Source of the DNA: an uncultured Prevotellaceae bacterium
GTDB lineage: Bacteria; Bacteroidota; Bacteroidia; Bacteroidales; Bacteroidaceae
DNA: 64,000 nt
Direction: 5' to 3'
NCBI GenBank assembly: GCA_947170495.1
Contig: CAMVUB010000001.1
Coordinates: forward strand, 1 to 64,000
Each line of letters starts with the position of its first letter. The stretch's first letter is position 1. Positions 47,378-56,444 of this stretch are shown piece by piece. A program made the position numbers and the translations under genes. Below the pieces are notes generated by a model, which was given only the letters and a program-made list of their open reading frames with translations, was not told the DNA's origin and ran no database searches.

Positions 47378-48598
47378 ATGATTCCAGCTATAATGTTTAA
47401 AAGAACTGTCTTATATGTTTTAGTAATAGCGACATCACTCTTAACATGTTGCTCAACGGAACACGACACATATGTTGTGGTTGTATCAATGGATGCTTTT
47501 CGTTGGGACTATCTGGACTCTCTTGATACTCCTAATTTAAAAGCAATAGCCTCAGAAGGAGTTCAATGTATTATGGAACCATCTTACCCTGCATCTACAT
47601 TTCCTAATCATTACTCAATAGCGACAGGATTGTATCCAGATCATCATGGCATTGTAAATAGTTCTTTTTGGTGCGATGAGACACAGTATCCCTTTTCGAT
47701 GTTAGATAGTACGACACGCTATAACTCTGATTATTATCTGGGTGAACCGATATGGGTAACAGCTGAGAATGCAGGAATTAAAACAGCTTGCATCTATTGG
47801 GTGGGAGCTGACATTCCTATTAAAAACAAGCGCCCCCATTATGTATATCCTTGGTATGATAATCCACATTTATCTTTCGAAAAACGGGCGAACGAAGTCG
47901 TGAATCTGCTTTCGTTACCTCAAGCTGAACGTCCACATCTTGTGATGCTCTATTTTGATGAGCCAGATGAAACTAGTCATCATTATGGTCCTTTAGCCCC
48001 TGAGACCAGAAAGGTTGTTAGTTATTTAGATTCCATTGTAGGCAATATGTATAAGAAATTAAGTAAACTACCATACGGCAATCAGATAAATATTATTATT
48101 ACCTCTGATCATGGGATGACTGACATCAACAATGAACGGTTCATCAATTGGAATGACTATCTGAACCCTTCTTGGTATCATCATATCGTCGGGACAAATC
48201 CAACCAACATCTATGCGAATGATCATTGTATTGATTCTATATTTTTAGCGCTCTCAGGTATAGAGCACCTAAGTGTTTGGCATCATGGAGAAGTCCCTCA
48301 ATCATTGAACTATGGAACCTCTAATCGAACGGGGGACGTGATAGTCGCACCTGATTTGGGTTGGCAATTTGCATCTCAACCAAGAAATCTGGCAAGCGCA
48401 CATGGCTATTCCCCAAAGCAGAAGGACATGCAAGTAGCATTTATAGCTAAGGGGCCAGTTTTCAAGCGTGGGTATAAATCGCATGAGGTACAATTTAAAA
48501 ATGTGGATATTTATCCTATGTTAGCACACATTTTCGGATTCACCCCAGCTACGACGGACGGAAATATATCAAATACTAAAATAATAAGAATAAAATGA
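47378..48598 (+). CDS. Ecto-nucleotide pyrophosphatase/phosphodiesterase-like lipoprotein
   Basis: 406 aa. The N-terminus VLVIATSLLTCCS reads as a lipoprotein signal. The body is a type I phosphodiesterase (alkaline phosphatase superfamily): VVVSMDAFRWDYL with metal Asp, PASTFPNHYSIATG with the catalytic Thr, FDEPDETSHHYGP and ITSDHGMTD as metal sites. Relatives cleave nucleotide phosphodiester and pyrophosphate bonds, including NAD- and cADPR-type molecules in some cases. Its stop overlaps the ATG of a TIR-domain gene, so the two are translationally coupled. AT-rich like the next two genes. An internal ATG (47393) is an alternative start. Confidence 0.85.
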   Translation: MIPAIMFKRTVLYVLVIATSLLTCCSTEHDTYVVVVSMDAFRWDYLDSLDTPNLKAIASEGVQCIMEPSYPASTFPNHYSIATGLYPDHHGIVNSSFWCDETQYPFSMLDSTTRYNSDYYLGEPIWVTAENAGIKTACIYWVGADIPIKNKRPHYVYPWYDNPHLSFEKRANEVVNLLSLPQAERPHLVMLYFDEPDETSHHYGPLAPETRKVVSYLDSIVGNMYKKLSKLPYGNQINIIITSDHGMTDINNERFINWNDYLNPSWYHHIVGTNPTNIYANDHCIDSIFLALSGIEHLSVWHHGEVPQSLNYGTSNRTGDVIVAPDLGWQFASQPRNLASAHGYSPKQKDMQVAFIAKGPVFKRGYKSHEVQFKNVDIYPMLAHIFGFTPATTDGNISNTKIIRIK

Positions 48599-49935
48599 AA
48601 CGTTATGACATCTTCATTTCCTACCGCAGAGAAGATGGTTCTGTTGCGGCAAGGAGTTTATATGATCGTCTTAAGAGAGATGGTTATAATGTCTTTTTAG
48701 ATGTCGCCTCTATGACGCGATGTGAATTCGACAAACAGATAAAAGGCACCATAGAGGCATGCAAGGACTTTATCCTAATATTAAGTAAAAAAGCTCTCAA
48801 CGAGACTACAAATCAAGATGACTGGGTAAGAGAAGAGTTAGCTTATGCGATTGAAAAAGGGAAGAATATCATTCCTGTTTTCCTTCCAGATTTTGAAAAG
48901 TTCCCTCAGAACTTGCCTTCAAATATCTCAGCAATAAGAACTATTAATGGCCTTACTTATAATCACACATATTTTGCGAGTTATTATAACAGCCTAAAAG
49001 ATGATTTTTTGATTTCAAAGCCTAAATCGCATAGACTCATTATTGGGAGCATAGTAATCATTCTGATCTTGTTGATTGTTCTTGCTTTTTTCCAACTTTC
49101 CACAACCAATAGGATTCCTTTGACTTCTGATGTTTCAATATTTAAGAAGGAAATAGATGTACGTTTGGCTAGGATGCCAACTCAAGATGTAATTCATTTT
49201 GTAAAAGTTAATGGTGGAGTATTCCATATGGGCAAAAATCGAGATTCAAGCGGGTTAAGGACAGATGAGTCTCCTATGCATTTAGTTCGATTAGATACAT
49301 TTTGGATAATGGATACCGAAATCACCAATGGGGTATGGCGCCTTCTAAAAGGTGAATTAGACCCAAAAAGAAAAGATGCGAATTATCCAAAAGCAGGAGT
49401 AGATTATAATGATTGTAAGGACATCATAGATTTACTCAACGAGCAAATTCAAGATAAAAGGATAAAATCCATGGGACTTGTCTTCCGATTGCCGACAGAA
49501 GCAGAATGGGAGTATGCTGCTCGAGGTGGTGAACATCACGATGGTTTTATATATAGTGGAAGTGACACTCTTTCGGACGTAACCTCAGTGGATAATATAG
49601 GAGGCATGATAAAAAATCAAGTAAAGTCTTGTGCCCCAAATTCATTAGGAATATATGATATGAGTGGAAATCTGCAGGAATGGTGTTTTGACATCTATGG
49701 ACGAGAGTATTATTATGATTGCAAACGAAGGTTTTATATTTATGAGAACCCCGTTGGCGCTCTAAATGGAGATAGTGTAATTGTAAGGGGCGGATCATAT
49801 ATGTCACCTAAGATATCTAATTGTGAGGTATTAAATAGGCATGCACTAAAACCCACCCGTTGGTGGTGTAAAAGTGCTTATGATGATTGTGGGCTTCGAT
49901 TGGTTCTCGGTAAACCGCTAACGCCAAATCGATAA
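48595..49935 (+). CDS. TIR domain - membrane segment - FGE/SUMF1-like domain fusion
   Basis: 446 aa. Residues 1-140 are a TIR domain (YDIFISYRREDGSVAARSLY); DWVREELAYAIEKGKNIIPV aligns with the catalytic region of NAD-cleaving TIRs such as SARM1, placing Glu81 at the catalytic position. One membrane segment follows (LIIGSIVIILILLIVLAFF). Residues about 195-445 are a formylglycine-generating-enzyme-type fold (GGVFHMG; FRLPTEAEWEYAARGG; MSGNLQEWCFDIYG; VRGGSYMS) lacking the usual C-terminal active-site Cys pattern, so it is more likely a C-type-lectin-like sensor than an enzyme. Topology would put the TIR inside and the FGE domain outside. Coupled to the phosphodiesterase. Confidence 0.88.
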   Translation: MKRYDIFISYRREDGSVAARSLYDRLKRDGYNVFLDVASMTRCEFDKQIKGTIEACKDFILILSKKALNETTNQDDWVREELAYAIEKGKNIIPVFLPDFEKFPQNLPSNISAIRTINGLTYNHTYFASYYNSLKDDFLISKPKSHRLIIGSIVIILILLIVLAFFQLSTTNRIPLTSDVSIFKKEIDVRLARMPTQDVIHFVKVNGGVFHMGKNRDSSGLRTDESPMHLVRLDTFWIMDTEITNGVWRLLKGELDPKRKDANYPKAGVDYNDCKDIIDLLNEQIQDKRIKSMGLVFRLPTEAEWEYAARGGEHHDGFIYSGSDTLSDVTSVDNIGGMIKNQVKSCAPNSLGIYDMSGNLQEWCFDIYGREYYYDCKRRFYIYENPVGALNGDSVIVRGGSYMSPKISNCEVLNRHALKPTRWWCKSAYDDCGLRLVLGKPLTPNR

Positions 49936-49978
49936 ATGTCGTTTCAAGAATTCTATGTTAGTCAATAATATTTTAAGA

Positions 49979-51343
49979 ATGGAAACAAATTCTATAAACT
50001 TTAAGAAACTGCTTGGAGCAGTTCTCGTAACCGTGTTCTCAGTTACAACGGTTTGGGCAGATGTGAAAATTAATCTGACGAACTTCCCCGATGCAAACTT
50101 TCGTAACTGGCTACTCAGTCAGGATTATGGTTCTGATGGCATGCTTACAGATGATGAAATTTCAAAAATTACAAGTATTGATGTGTATAATAAGAATATC
50201 TGTAGTCTTGACGGAATAGAATATTTCACGGCACTGTCTAGTTTGAACTGTAATCATAATAGTCTAACTTCTCTGGATGTGTCCAAAAATATCACGTTGA
50301 AAAAATTGTCCTGCCACTACAATAAATTAACTAAACTGGATGTCTCATCGAACACATCACTTAGGGAATTACATTGTTGCGAAAATCAGCTGACGGAACT
50401 ATACCTACCCTTTAGCAAATCTCTTCAATTTGTTGATTGTAGTTGCAACCCTCTGACGACTCTTGATGTTTCTAGATGCATTGCACTAAGAATATTATAC
50501 TGCCAATACTGTAATCTAACCGCACTAGACCTCTCAAAAAATATAGCCTTAAAAGAATTATGGTGTTACCAAAGTAGTCTAAAAATGGATGTCCTTCTGG
50601 CATTATTACCGAATGTACATGATGGTGAAAAACACGAAATCAAAATTTATCCTTATCCAGAATGTAACATGACAAGCACGCAAATCACCATTGCCAAATC
50701 AAAAGGTTGGACACCAATGTTCTTAAATGAAAATAAAAAGCAGTGGGAAGAATATATAGTGCATGATACAGCATTCAACGAGCAGACATCCATGAACAAT
50801 GTACCAACAAACAGTGAGCATTATCCAAACTTTCCAAAGATAGGCGAGAAATTCAGAGAACTCATCTTGTCAGACGTTGATGATAAAATGGTTAAGTTGA
50901 GTGACTATTGTGGAAAGGGGCATTATACACTTTTGGTTTTTGGCATACATCCTTGTGGGACATATTACCATGATTTAATAGTCTTAAAGAAGAAACTGTA
51001 TAAGTTATGCCACTCCTATGATTTTGACATTGTCGCCGTAAACTCTGAACCGTCGAAAGAAAGTTGGCAGAGTTTTATTAGAGATGCGAGAGGGGCCCTC
51101 AACTATCCGTGGCCATTTATGGCTGATTACCAATCAAATAGAACAATGTTAAGGAATACATATGGAATAAGATTTTATCCTTGCTATTTCTTATTAGATC
51201 CCCAAGGAGTGATTATCGAGACGGGAATAGGAGCATTATTCCCTCTCACTAAATCAACTCCTGCCGAGTCAACTGAGAATTTACGGAATAGACTAAAACA
51301 GCTATTGGGTTTTGAGTATAAAATATACGGAACAAATAACTAA
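49979..51343 (+). CDS. Secreted LRR protein with thioredoxin-fold C-terminus
   Basis: About 454 aa. Signal peptide (LLGAVLVTVFSVTTVWA), then a leucine-rich region of internalin-like ~21-residue repeats of the pattern L..L.C..N.L..LDVS.N (CNHNSLTSLDVSKNITL, CHYNKLTKLDVSSNTSL, CCENQLTELYLP), then an AhpC/TlpA-like domain (FPKIGEKFREL; HYTLLVFGIHPCGTYYHDLI). In the CxxC position only the first Cys remains (CGTY), so it cannot form the usual disulfide. AT-rich, 43 bp downstream of the TIR gene; probably the same island, though operon membership is not certain. ATG 49955 is an alternative start. Confidence 0.8.
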   Translation: METNSINFKKLLGAVLVTVFSVTTVWADVKINLTNFPDANFRNWLLSQDYGSDGMLTDDEISKITSIDVYNKNICSLDGIEYFTALSSLNCNHNSLTSLDVSKNITLKKLSCHYNKLTKLDVSSNTSLRELHCCENQLTELYLPFSKSLQFVDCSCNPLTTLDVSRCIALRILYCQYCNLTALDLSKNIALKELWCYQSSLKMDVLLALLPNVHDGEKHEIKIYPYPECNMTSTQITIAKSKGWTPMFLNENKKQWEEYIVHDTAFNEQTSMNNVPTNSEHYPNFPKIGEKFRELILSDVDDKMVKLSDYCGKGHYTLLVFGIHPCGTYYHDLIVLKKKLYKLCHSYDFDIVAVNSEPSKESWQSFIRDARGALNYPWPFMADYQSNRTMLRNTYGIRFYPCYFLLDPQGVIIETGIGALFPLTKSTPAESTENLRNRLKQLLGFEYKIYGTNN

Positions 51344-51490
51344 TCAATACGGCACAACATACAGGCTTGCTCAAAAAAATATTTCTTAACAAACTTAGTG
51401 CGCACATCGCACGAATTTTCATCCAGCAGGCTGCGTCACCCGATGCAGCTTGTTGTGTAAGGTGATACAGTGCACAATAGTCTCTCGTCT

Positions 51491-51619
51491 TACCCTCTAT
51501 AGAGACTACGCGCAGAGACTATAGAGGGTCAGGCGATGGAGTAGTAGTGTCTATTTATTAATCCATCATGATGGCTCAATCAATCCATCATGATGGATTC
51601 ATCATTCCATCACGATGGA
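51491..51619. repeat. 22-bp lattice of palindromes (array 2)
   Basis: CTATAG centres at 51497.5 and 51519.5 (22 apart) inside CCCTCTATAG/CTATAGAGGG. Then TCCATCATGATGG-type palindromes centred at 51568.5, 51590.5 and 51612.5, again 22 apart. The sequence GGGTCAGGCGATGGAGTAGT also occurs, with one change, in the array at 60.0 kb. The 51344-51656 gap contains no gene. Confidence 0.85.
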
Positions 51620-51656
51620 TTCATCTATGCACTGTACTCTTTCGGGCATCTGATGC

Positions 51657-51985
51657 TTATGATTCAGGCTACATGACCAAGAAGGAGCTGGAGGCCCGCA
51701 ACGAGGTGAAATGGGAGACCTACACCAAGAAGATTCAGATCGAGGCCCGCGTCCTCGGCGACCTCTCAATGAACCACATCATCCCCGTGGCCACCAGCTA
51801 CCAGAGCTCCCTGCTGAAGAATGTGGAGCGCATGACCGCCGCCTTCCCCGCTGAGAAAGCCGCCGCGCTCAACGCCCGTAACCTGAAGCTCATCGAGGAG
51901 ATTGCCCAGCGCACTGCCACCATCGAGACAAAGGTAGAGGAACTCGTCAGCGCCCGCAAGGTGACCAACAAGATTGCGTATTTTG
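51657..51985 (+). pseudogene. glnN: Fragment of glutamine synthetase type III C-terminus
   Basis: About 105 residues (YMTKKELEARNEVKWETYTK..., RVLGDLSMNHIIPVATSYQS, ARKVTNKI) match the C-terminal part of GSIII (GlnN), normally ~730 aa. The catalytic domain is absent and the true C-terminus is replaced by unrelated AYFACQQQK. The frame is intact but there is no start consistent with a full gene; the ORF start lies in the palindrome array. A recombination remnant, bordering the AT-rich island. No intact glnN is in the window. Confidence 0.85.
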
Positions 51986-52039
51986 CTTGTCAACAACAAA
52001 AAATAATGCTTTTCGCTCTTTGTTTTGAAAAATAAACCG

Positions 52040-52047
52040 TAACTTTG
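52040..52047 (+). promoter_or_regulatory. -7 promoter element of the export operon
   Basis: TAACTTTG, 178 bp upstream of the TolC-like start, leaving a long leader. Confidence 0.65.
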
Positions 52048-52122
52048 CACACGCAAAACGAACGTCCGGCGTAAAAAATAAAAGTTTGCGTCAACCGTTG
52101 AGACGAAGGACTCAGATCCGAT

Positions 52123-52183
52123 AAAACGACGGCAGCCGACTTGTGTTCCTCACCAGAGGATGCAACTCGGCTGCCGTCGTTTT
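52123..52183 (+). promoter_or_regulatory. Leader hairpin before the export operon
   Basis: Two 21-nt arms (AAAACGACGGCAGCCGACTT... and its complement at 52163-52183) pair with a single mismatch around a 19-nt loop. It lies between promoter and first gene, ends in CGTTTT, and could act as an attenuator, a terminator of an upstream short transcript, or an mRNA stabiliser. Confidence 0.65.
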
Positions 52184-52224
52184 CGCGTGTGTGATACAAC
52201 CTATAAAAAACAATAAACAAGAAA

Positions 52225-53622
52225 ATGACAAAGCAAAGATTTTCATTACTTCTGCTAAGCCTGCCTCTTGTCCTCAACAGTTGGGGACAGACAGCAGGCC
52301 CATTACCCGAGGCGGCACAGGCCGGCGCCGCTCCTCCGGGATGTCCGATGACACTCGACTCCCTTTTTGCCATTGCCGACCGCAACAGCCAGCAGTTGCG
52401 CATCAGCATGACGGGCGCAGCGTCATCGGGCGAGGCGCTGAAAGCCGCCAAAAGCAATATGTTGCCAGATGTCAACCTTAGCCTTAGCGGGAGCTACATT
52501 GGCACGGCCACTGTGCTGAGCCGTGGTTTCAGCAGCAGCGGCCTGACGACAGTGCCATACGCCATCGGGGTGGGACAGGTGCAGAATGGCCCACAACCTA
52601 CGCCGCATTGGGGCAATGACTTTGTGGCACAGGTGTCGCAGGTGATCTATGCCGGTGGCGGCATAAAGGCTGGTATCCGCATGGCAGAGCTGGGCGAGCA
52701 GATGGCGCTGTTGGATGTGGAGAAGAATCGGCAGGAGGTACGTTTCCTGATAGTGGGGCACTATCTGGAACTCTGTAAACTCAGCAACGAGCGTGAAGTG
52801 GTGGCCGGGAACATCGAACTCGCGGAACAGCTGCTCACCACCATGCGTGCCCGTCAGGAGCAAGGTATGATGCTCAAGACCGACATCACGCGCTATGAGC
52901 TGCAACTCCAGAGCCTTCGTCTCAGCGAGATACAGCTTCGCGACGCCATGAGCATCATGAACCATCGGATTGTCACATTGCTGCATCTGCCTGAAGCTAC
53001 GGAGATTGTGCCGGCGCAGGCACTTTTGGCCGTAGATGGTATGGAGCATCAGCAGTGGCAGGACATAGCCTCCAGCCAGAACATCGCCATCCAGCAGGCG
53101 CGGCTTGCTTCGGAAATAAGCGAGGCAGAGGTGAAAGCCGTGCGCGCTAAGCAGCTGCCGAGCGTAGCGCTGATAGCCGAAGACCATCTGGGAGGCCCCT
53201 ATGTCAACGACCTCATCCCTGTCAACGCCAATATCAATGCCTGGTTCGTTGGCATAGGCATCAAGTATGACCTTGGCAGTCTCTGGCGCGGGAACCACGA
53301 TGTGCGTAGGGCACATCTCAATGCCCGCCAGAGCATCGAAAAGGTGGCCCTTGCCCGGGAAGGCATCAATCAGGCCGTTCAGGCTGATTACACCAATTGG
53401 CGGACATCCTACGTGGAGGTAGAGACGCAGCGCAAGCAGGTGGAACTGGCCACACAGCACTACGATGTGACGCAGAACCGCTACAACAACGGCCTTGCCC
53501 TGCTCACCGACATGCTCGATGCCAGCAATATGAAGCTCTCTGCTGACATGCACCTTGTCAACGCGCAGATCAACCTTATCTACAATTATTACAAACTAAA
53601 ATTCGATACCAGTTCGTTATGA
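52225..53622 (+). CDS. TolC-family outer membrane efflux protein
   Basis: 465 aa with a signal peptide (FSLLLLSLPLVLNSWGQ). Two long alpha-helical repeats of the outer membrane efflux family are visible (LAEQLLTTMRARQEQGMMLKTDIT; VELATQHYDVTQNRYNNGLALLTDMLDASN), which build the periplasmic tunnel of tripartite exporters. It is the first gene of a TolC-HlyD-MFS operon and overlaps the next by 4 bp. Export of drugs, dyes or fatty acids is plausible; substrate unknown. Confidence 0.92.
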   Translation: MTKQRFSLLLLSLPLVLNSWGQTAGPLPEAAQAGAAPPGCPMTLDSLFAIADRNSQQLRISMTGAASSGEALKAAKSNMLPDVNLSLSGSYIGTATVLSRGFSSSGLTTVPYAIGVGQVQNGPQPTPHWGNDFVAQVSQVIYAGGGIKAGIRMAELGEQMALLDVEKNRQEVRFLIVGHYLELCKLSNEREVVAGNIELAEQLLTTMRARQEQGMMLKTDITRYELQLQSLRLSEIQLRDAMSIMNHRIVTLLHLPEATEIVPAQALLAVDGMEHQQWQDIASSQNIAIQQARLASEISEAEVKAVRAKQLPSVALIAEDHLGGPYVNDLIPVNANINAWFVGIGIKYDLGSLWRGNHDVRRAHLNARQSIEKVALAREGINQAVQADYTNWRTSYVEVETQRKQVELATQHYDVTQNRYNNGLALLTDMLDASNMKLSADMHLVNAQINLIYNYYKLKFDTSSL

Positions 53623-54638
53623 AAAAGTACATTTACAATACCGTCGTCATCATCTTGCTCATCATTGGTGCCACCATCGTTGTTATGAATTTCTGGCACT
53701 TCGGCAATGTGGAGTTCACGGACAACGCCCGTGTGCGTCAGCACATCACGCCACAGAACACGCGCGTTCAGGGCTTCATCAAGGAAGTGCGCTTCGAGGA
53801 ATTCCAGCACGTCAGGAAGGGCGACACCCTCGTCGTCATCGAAGATGCAGAGTTCCGCCTGCGCCTTGCTCAGGCTGAGGCCGACCTTGCCCGTGCCATG
53901 GAGGGCACGAAAGCCACCGGCAGCAGCATTGCCACGACCGAAGCAGGAATGCACGTTACCGAAGCCGGCATCGAAGAGGCGCGCGTGAATATGGAGAATG
54001 CCCAGCGCGAGGACGCCCGTTTCGAGGCCCTCCTGAAGCAGGATGCCGTCACGCGTCAGCAATATGACAATGTGCATACCGCTTATCTCGCTGCCAAGGC
54101 CCGCTACGAGCAGGTAGCCCGTTCGCGCACCACACAGACGGCTGTCAAGGCCGAGCAGGGCTACCATCTCTCGGCAGCCCAACAATCCCTCGAGTTGGCC
54201 CGTGCCGCCGTTGATCTCGCCCGTCTCAACCTCTCGTATTGCTACATCATTGCCACCTGCGACGGTGTGGTGGGCACTAAGGATATCCAGGAGGGAATGC
54301 TCGTAGGACCGGGTCAGACGATGGTGAATATTGTAGATGAGAGCAGCCTTTGGGTAGAAGCTAACTACAAGGAGAGCCAATTGCCGAACATCCACGAGGG
54401 CAGCGAGGTGAGCATGACAGCCGATGCTGTCCCGGGTGTTGAGTATAAGGGTCGGGTGGAGCGTCTGAGCGATGCCACCGGCAGCGCCTTCTCGCTCATC
54501 CCGATAGACAATGCCACCGGCAACTTCGTAAAGGTGGAGCAGCGTGTCACCGTACGTATCAGGCTCGAGGACAACAAACCCGAAGATCTGGCCAAACTGC
54601 GTGCAGGATATAACATGGAATGTGAGGTAAAATACTAA
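53619..54638 (+). CDS. HlyD/EmrA-family membrane fusion protein
   Basis: 339 aa. One N-terminal membrane anchor (TVVIILLIIGATIVVMNFW), biotinyl-lipoyl halves (QGFIKEVRFEEFQHVRKGDTLV; SYCYIIATCDGVVGTKDIQEG) flanking a long coiled-coil hairpin, and a beta-barrel (VEANYKESQLPNIHEGSEV). It bridges the MFS pump to the TolC channel across the periplasm, as EmrA does for EmrB. Confidence 0.92.
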   Translation: MKKYIYNTVVIILLIIGATIVVMNFWHFGNVEFTDNARVRQHITPQNTRVQGFIKEVRFEEFQHVRKGDTLVVIEDAEFRLRLAQAEADLARAMEGTKATGSSIATTEAGMHVTEAGIEEARVNMENAQREDARFEALLKQDAVTRQQYDNVHTAYLAAKARYEQVARSRTTQTAVKAEQGYHLSAAQQSLELARAAVDLARLNLSYCYIIATCDGVVGTKDIQEGMLVGPGQTMVNIVDESSLWVEANYKESQLPNIHEGSEVSMTADAVPGVEYKGRVERLSDATGSAFSLIPIDNATGNFVKVEQRVTVRIRLEDNKPEDLAKLRAGYNMECEVKY

Positions 54639-54646
54639 AAAGACCT

Positions 54647-56257
54647 ATGCTGCCCCTTCCTCCTCCCCCTCCTGCGGGCATGGGTTTCTGTATGCCCATG
54701 TTCCGCGACTGGGTGCCAAAGCGCATCCAGCCGTGGATATACGTGGTGTGTGTGATGTGCATCCAGTTCTCCGGCGGTATGTATCTTGGCGCTTTAGCCG
54801 ACATACAAGGCACCACCAACTTCATGCTCGAAGACCTCCTGATGCTGCTTTATGCCAACCTCGCGGGCATGGCCATCTATTTCCCCATGCTCTTCCGCAT
54901 GAAGTTCCGCTTCACCAATCAGCAGCTGCTCATAGGATCAGCCATCGTCATTGCCGTGTGCAACCTCATCACCATCCACTCCACCTTCCTTCCCCTGCTC
55001 ATGGTCGTGTGTTTCATCGAGGGCATGGCTAAACTCCAGGGCACCTTTGAGCACATGAGCAATATCCAGCTGTGGATCACTCCGAGGCGCGACTTTGCCG
55101 TCTTCTTCCCCGTGCTCCATATTGTCCTGCTGTCAGCCATCGAGGGCAGCGCCTTTCTCGCCGCATGGTTCGGCTACCACTTCTCGTGGCAGATGATGCA
55201 TGTGTTCATCGTTGGTGCGATGTGCCTTGTCGTGGCTGTGCAGCTCTTCCTCTGCCGTCCCTTCTGTCCTATGCCCCAGCGCCTGAGCCTCAAGGGCATC
55301 GATATAGGTAGCGGCTTACTCATCAGCCTATTGATGCTTGTGTTGTCGTATATCATGGTCTATGGCGACTACCTGATGTGGATGGACAGCCGCCCGCTGC
55401 GCATCCTCGTGGGCGTGGCCATCTTCCTCACGGGTGTGGTGGTGCATCGCCTGTTACGCGTACGTAATCCATACGTTAATCTCCGCATCTTCCGTGCTCG
55501 CAATGTCATCCCTATCATGATTGTCGTGACCGTGTCGGAGTTCCTGCTGGGTGCAGAGCACACCATGGAGGAGATACTCTGTGCCGAAGTGCTTCGGCTG
55601 GAGGAACACACCAAGGAGGAGCTCTTTCTCTGGGCCCTGCCCGGTGTCTATGTGGGCGTAGCCATCGACCTCCTATGGCTGAAGGTGCTGAAATGGAAAG
55701 TCTGGAAACTCTTCGCCATCGGCTTTGCCTTCATCCTCGCTTATGCCCTGCAGATGTATTTCACACTTGATATGCAGGTGAACATAGAGCAGTTCCGCCT
55801 GCCCATCGTCTGCCGCGGAGCCGCCTATGCCATCCTTGCCGCCACGCTGATGTGGTCACTCGATGAATCGCTCCACGATCTCGAACAGTTCTTCATGGGC
55901 CTCTTCGTCTTCAACATCTTCCACATGTATCTCGCCGGAGCAGCAGGCTATGGCATCTACACGACCCTGTTCTCACACTTCATGAACGACGATATCATGT
56001 GTTATTCCCAGCAGCTGACCCTCACACACATCAATCCCTCGCAGCTGGATTTCGGGGCATTCATGGCGGCCTATGTGAAGAGCATGATGAACGTAGCCAT
56101 CAAACAAGTCTATGGCATCATCATCTGGATCAGCGGCCTGATGGCTGCCGTCTTCTTCCTCCTCGACATCCCCGCCGTACGCACCAATGTTCGCAAAGTA
56201 CCCTTGTGGGCTGTCTTCGGCATCGAATACCTCAGCCGCCATGTGCGAAACAGATAG
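54647..56257 (+). CDS. EmrB-like MFS efflux transporter (DHA2 type)
   Basis: 536 aa with about 14 membrane segments, the number expected for DHA2 pumps. The Pro-rich N-terminus and the sequence diverge from E. coli EmrB (the usual GxLaDrxGrr motif A is not clear), but size, topology and position after TolC and HlyD genes support the role. It is the last gene of the operon; no terminator hairpin was recognised after it. Confidence 0.82.
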   Translation: MLPLPPPPPAGMGFCMPMFRDWVPKRIQPWIYVVCVMCIQFSGGMYLGALADIQGTTNFMLEDLLMLLYANLAGMAIYFPMLFRMKFRFTNQQLLIGSAIVIAVCNLITIHSTFLPLLMVVCFIEGMAKLQGTFEHMSNIQLWITPRRDFAVFFPVLHIVLLSAIEGSAFLAAWFGYHFSWQMMHVFIVGAMCLVVAVQLFLCRPFCPMPQRLSLKGIDIGSGLLISLLMLVLSYIMVYGDYLMWMDSRPLRILVGVAIFLTGVVVHRLLRVRNPYVNLRIFRARNVIPIMIVVTVSEFLLGAEHTMEEILCAEVLRLEEHTKEELFLWALPGVYVGVAIDLLWLKVLKWKVWKLFAIGFAFILAYALQMYFTLDMQVNIEQFRLPIVCRGAAYAILAATLMWSLDESLHDLEQFFMGLFVFNIFHMYLAGAAGYGIYTTLFSHFMNDDIMCYSQQLTLTHINPSQLDFGAFMAAYVKSMMNVAIKQVYGIIIWISGLMAAVFFLLDIPAVRTNVRKVPLWAVFGIEYLSRHVRNR

Positions 56258-56352
56258 TGGATATAGTGTATAAGTGTACCCTCTCAGATACAGAATTATA
56301 CCATCTTAGAGCAATTATATCGAAAAAAATAAGAGTTTCTTGAAAAAGTGTG

Positions 56353-56360
56353 TACCTTTG
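56353..56360 (+). promoter_or_regulatory. -7 promoter element for the large glycosidase
   Basis: TACCTTTG, 85 bp upstream of the start codon. Confidence 0.7.
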
Positions 56361-56444
56361 CGGCTGAGTGGGTCTAACGGCAAATAAATTGAAAGTACCG
56401 CACACCGCACAAAGCGTTATACAAAGAAACTAGCCTAATATAAT

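Noticed and set aside
51568-52035. Intact 155-aa protein gene
   Set aside because: Its first ~30 residues come from the palindrome array and the rest is a fragment of GlnN; no promoter precedes it.
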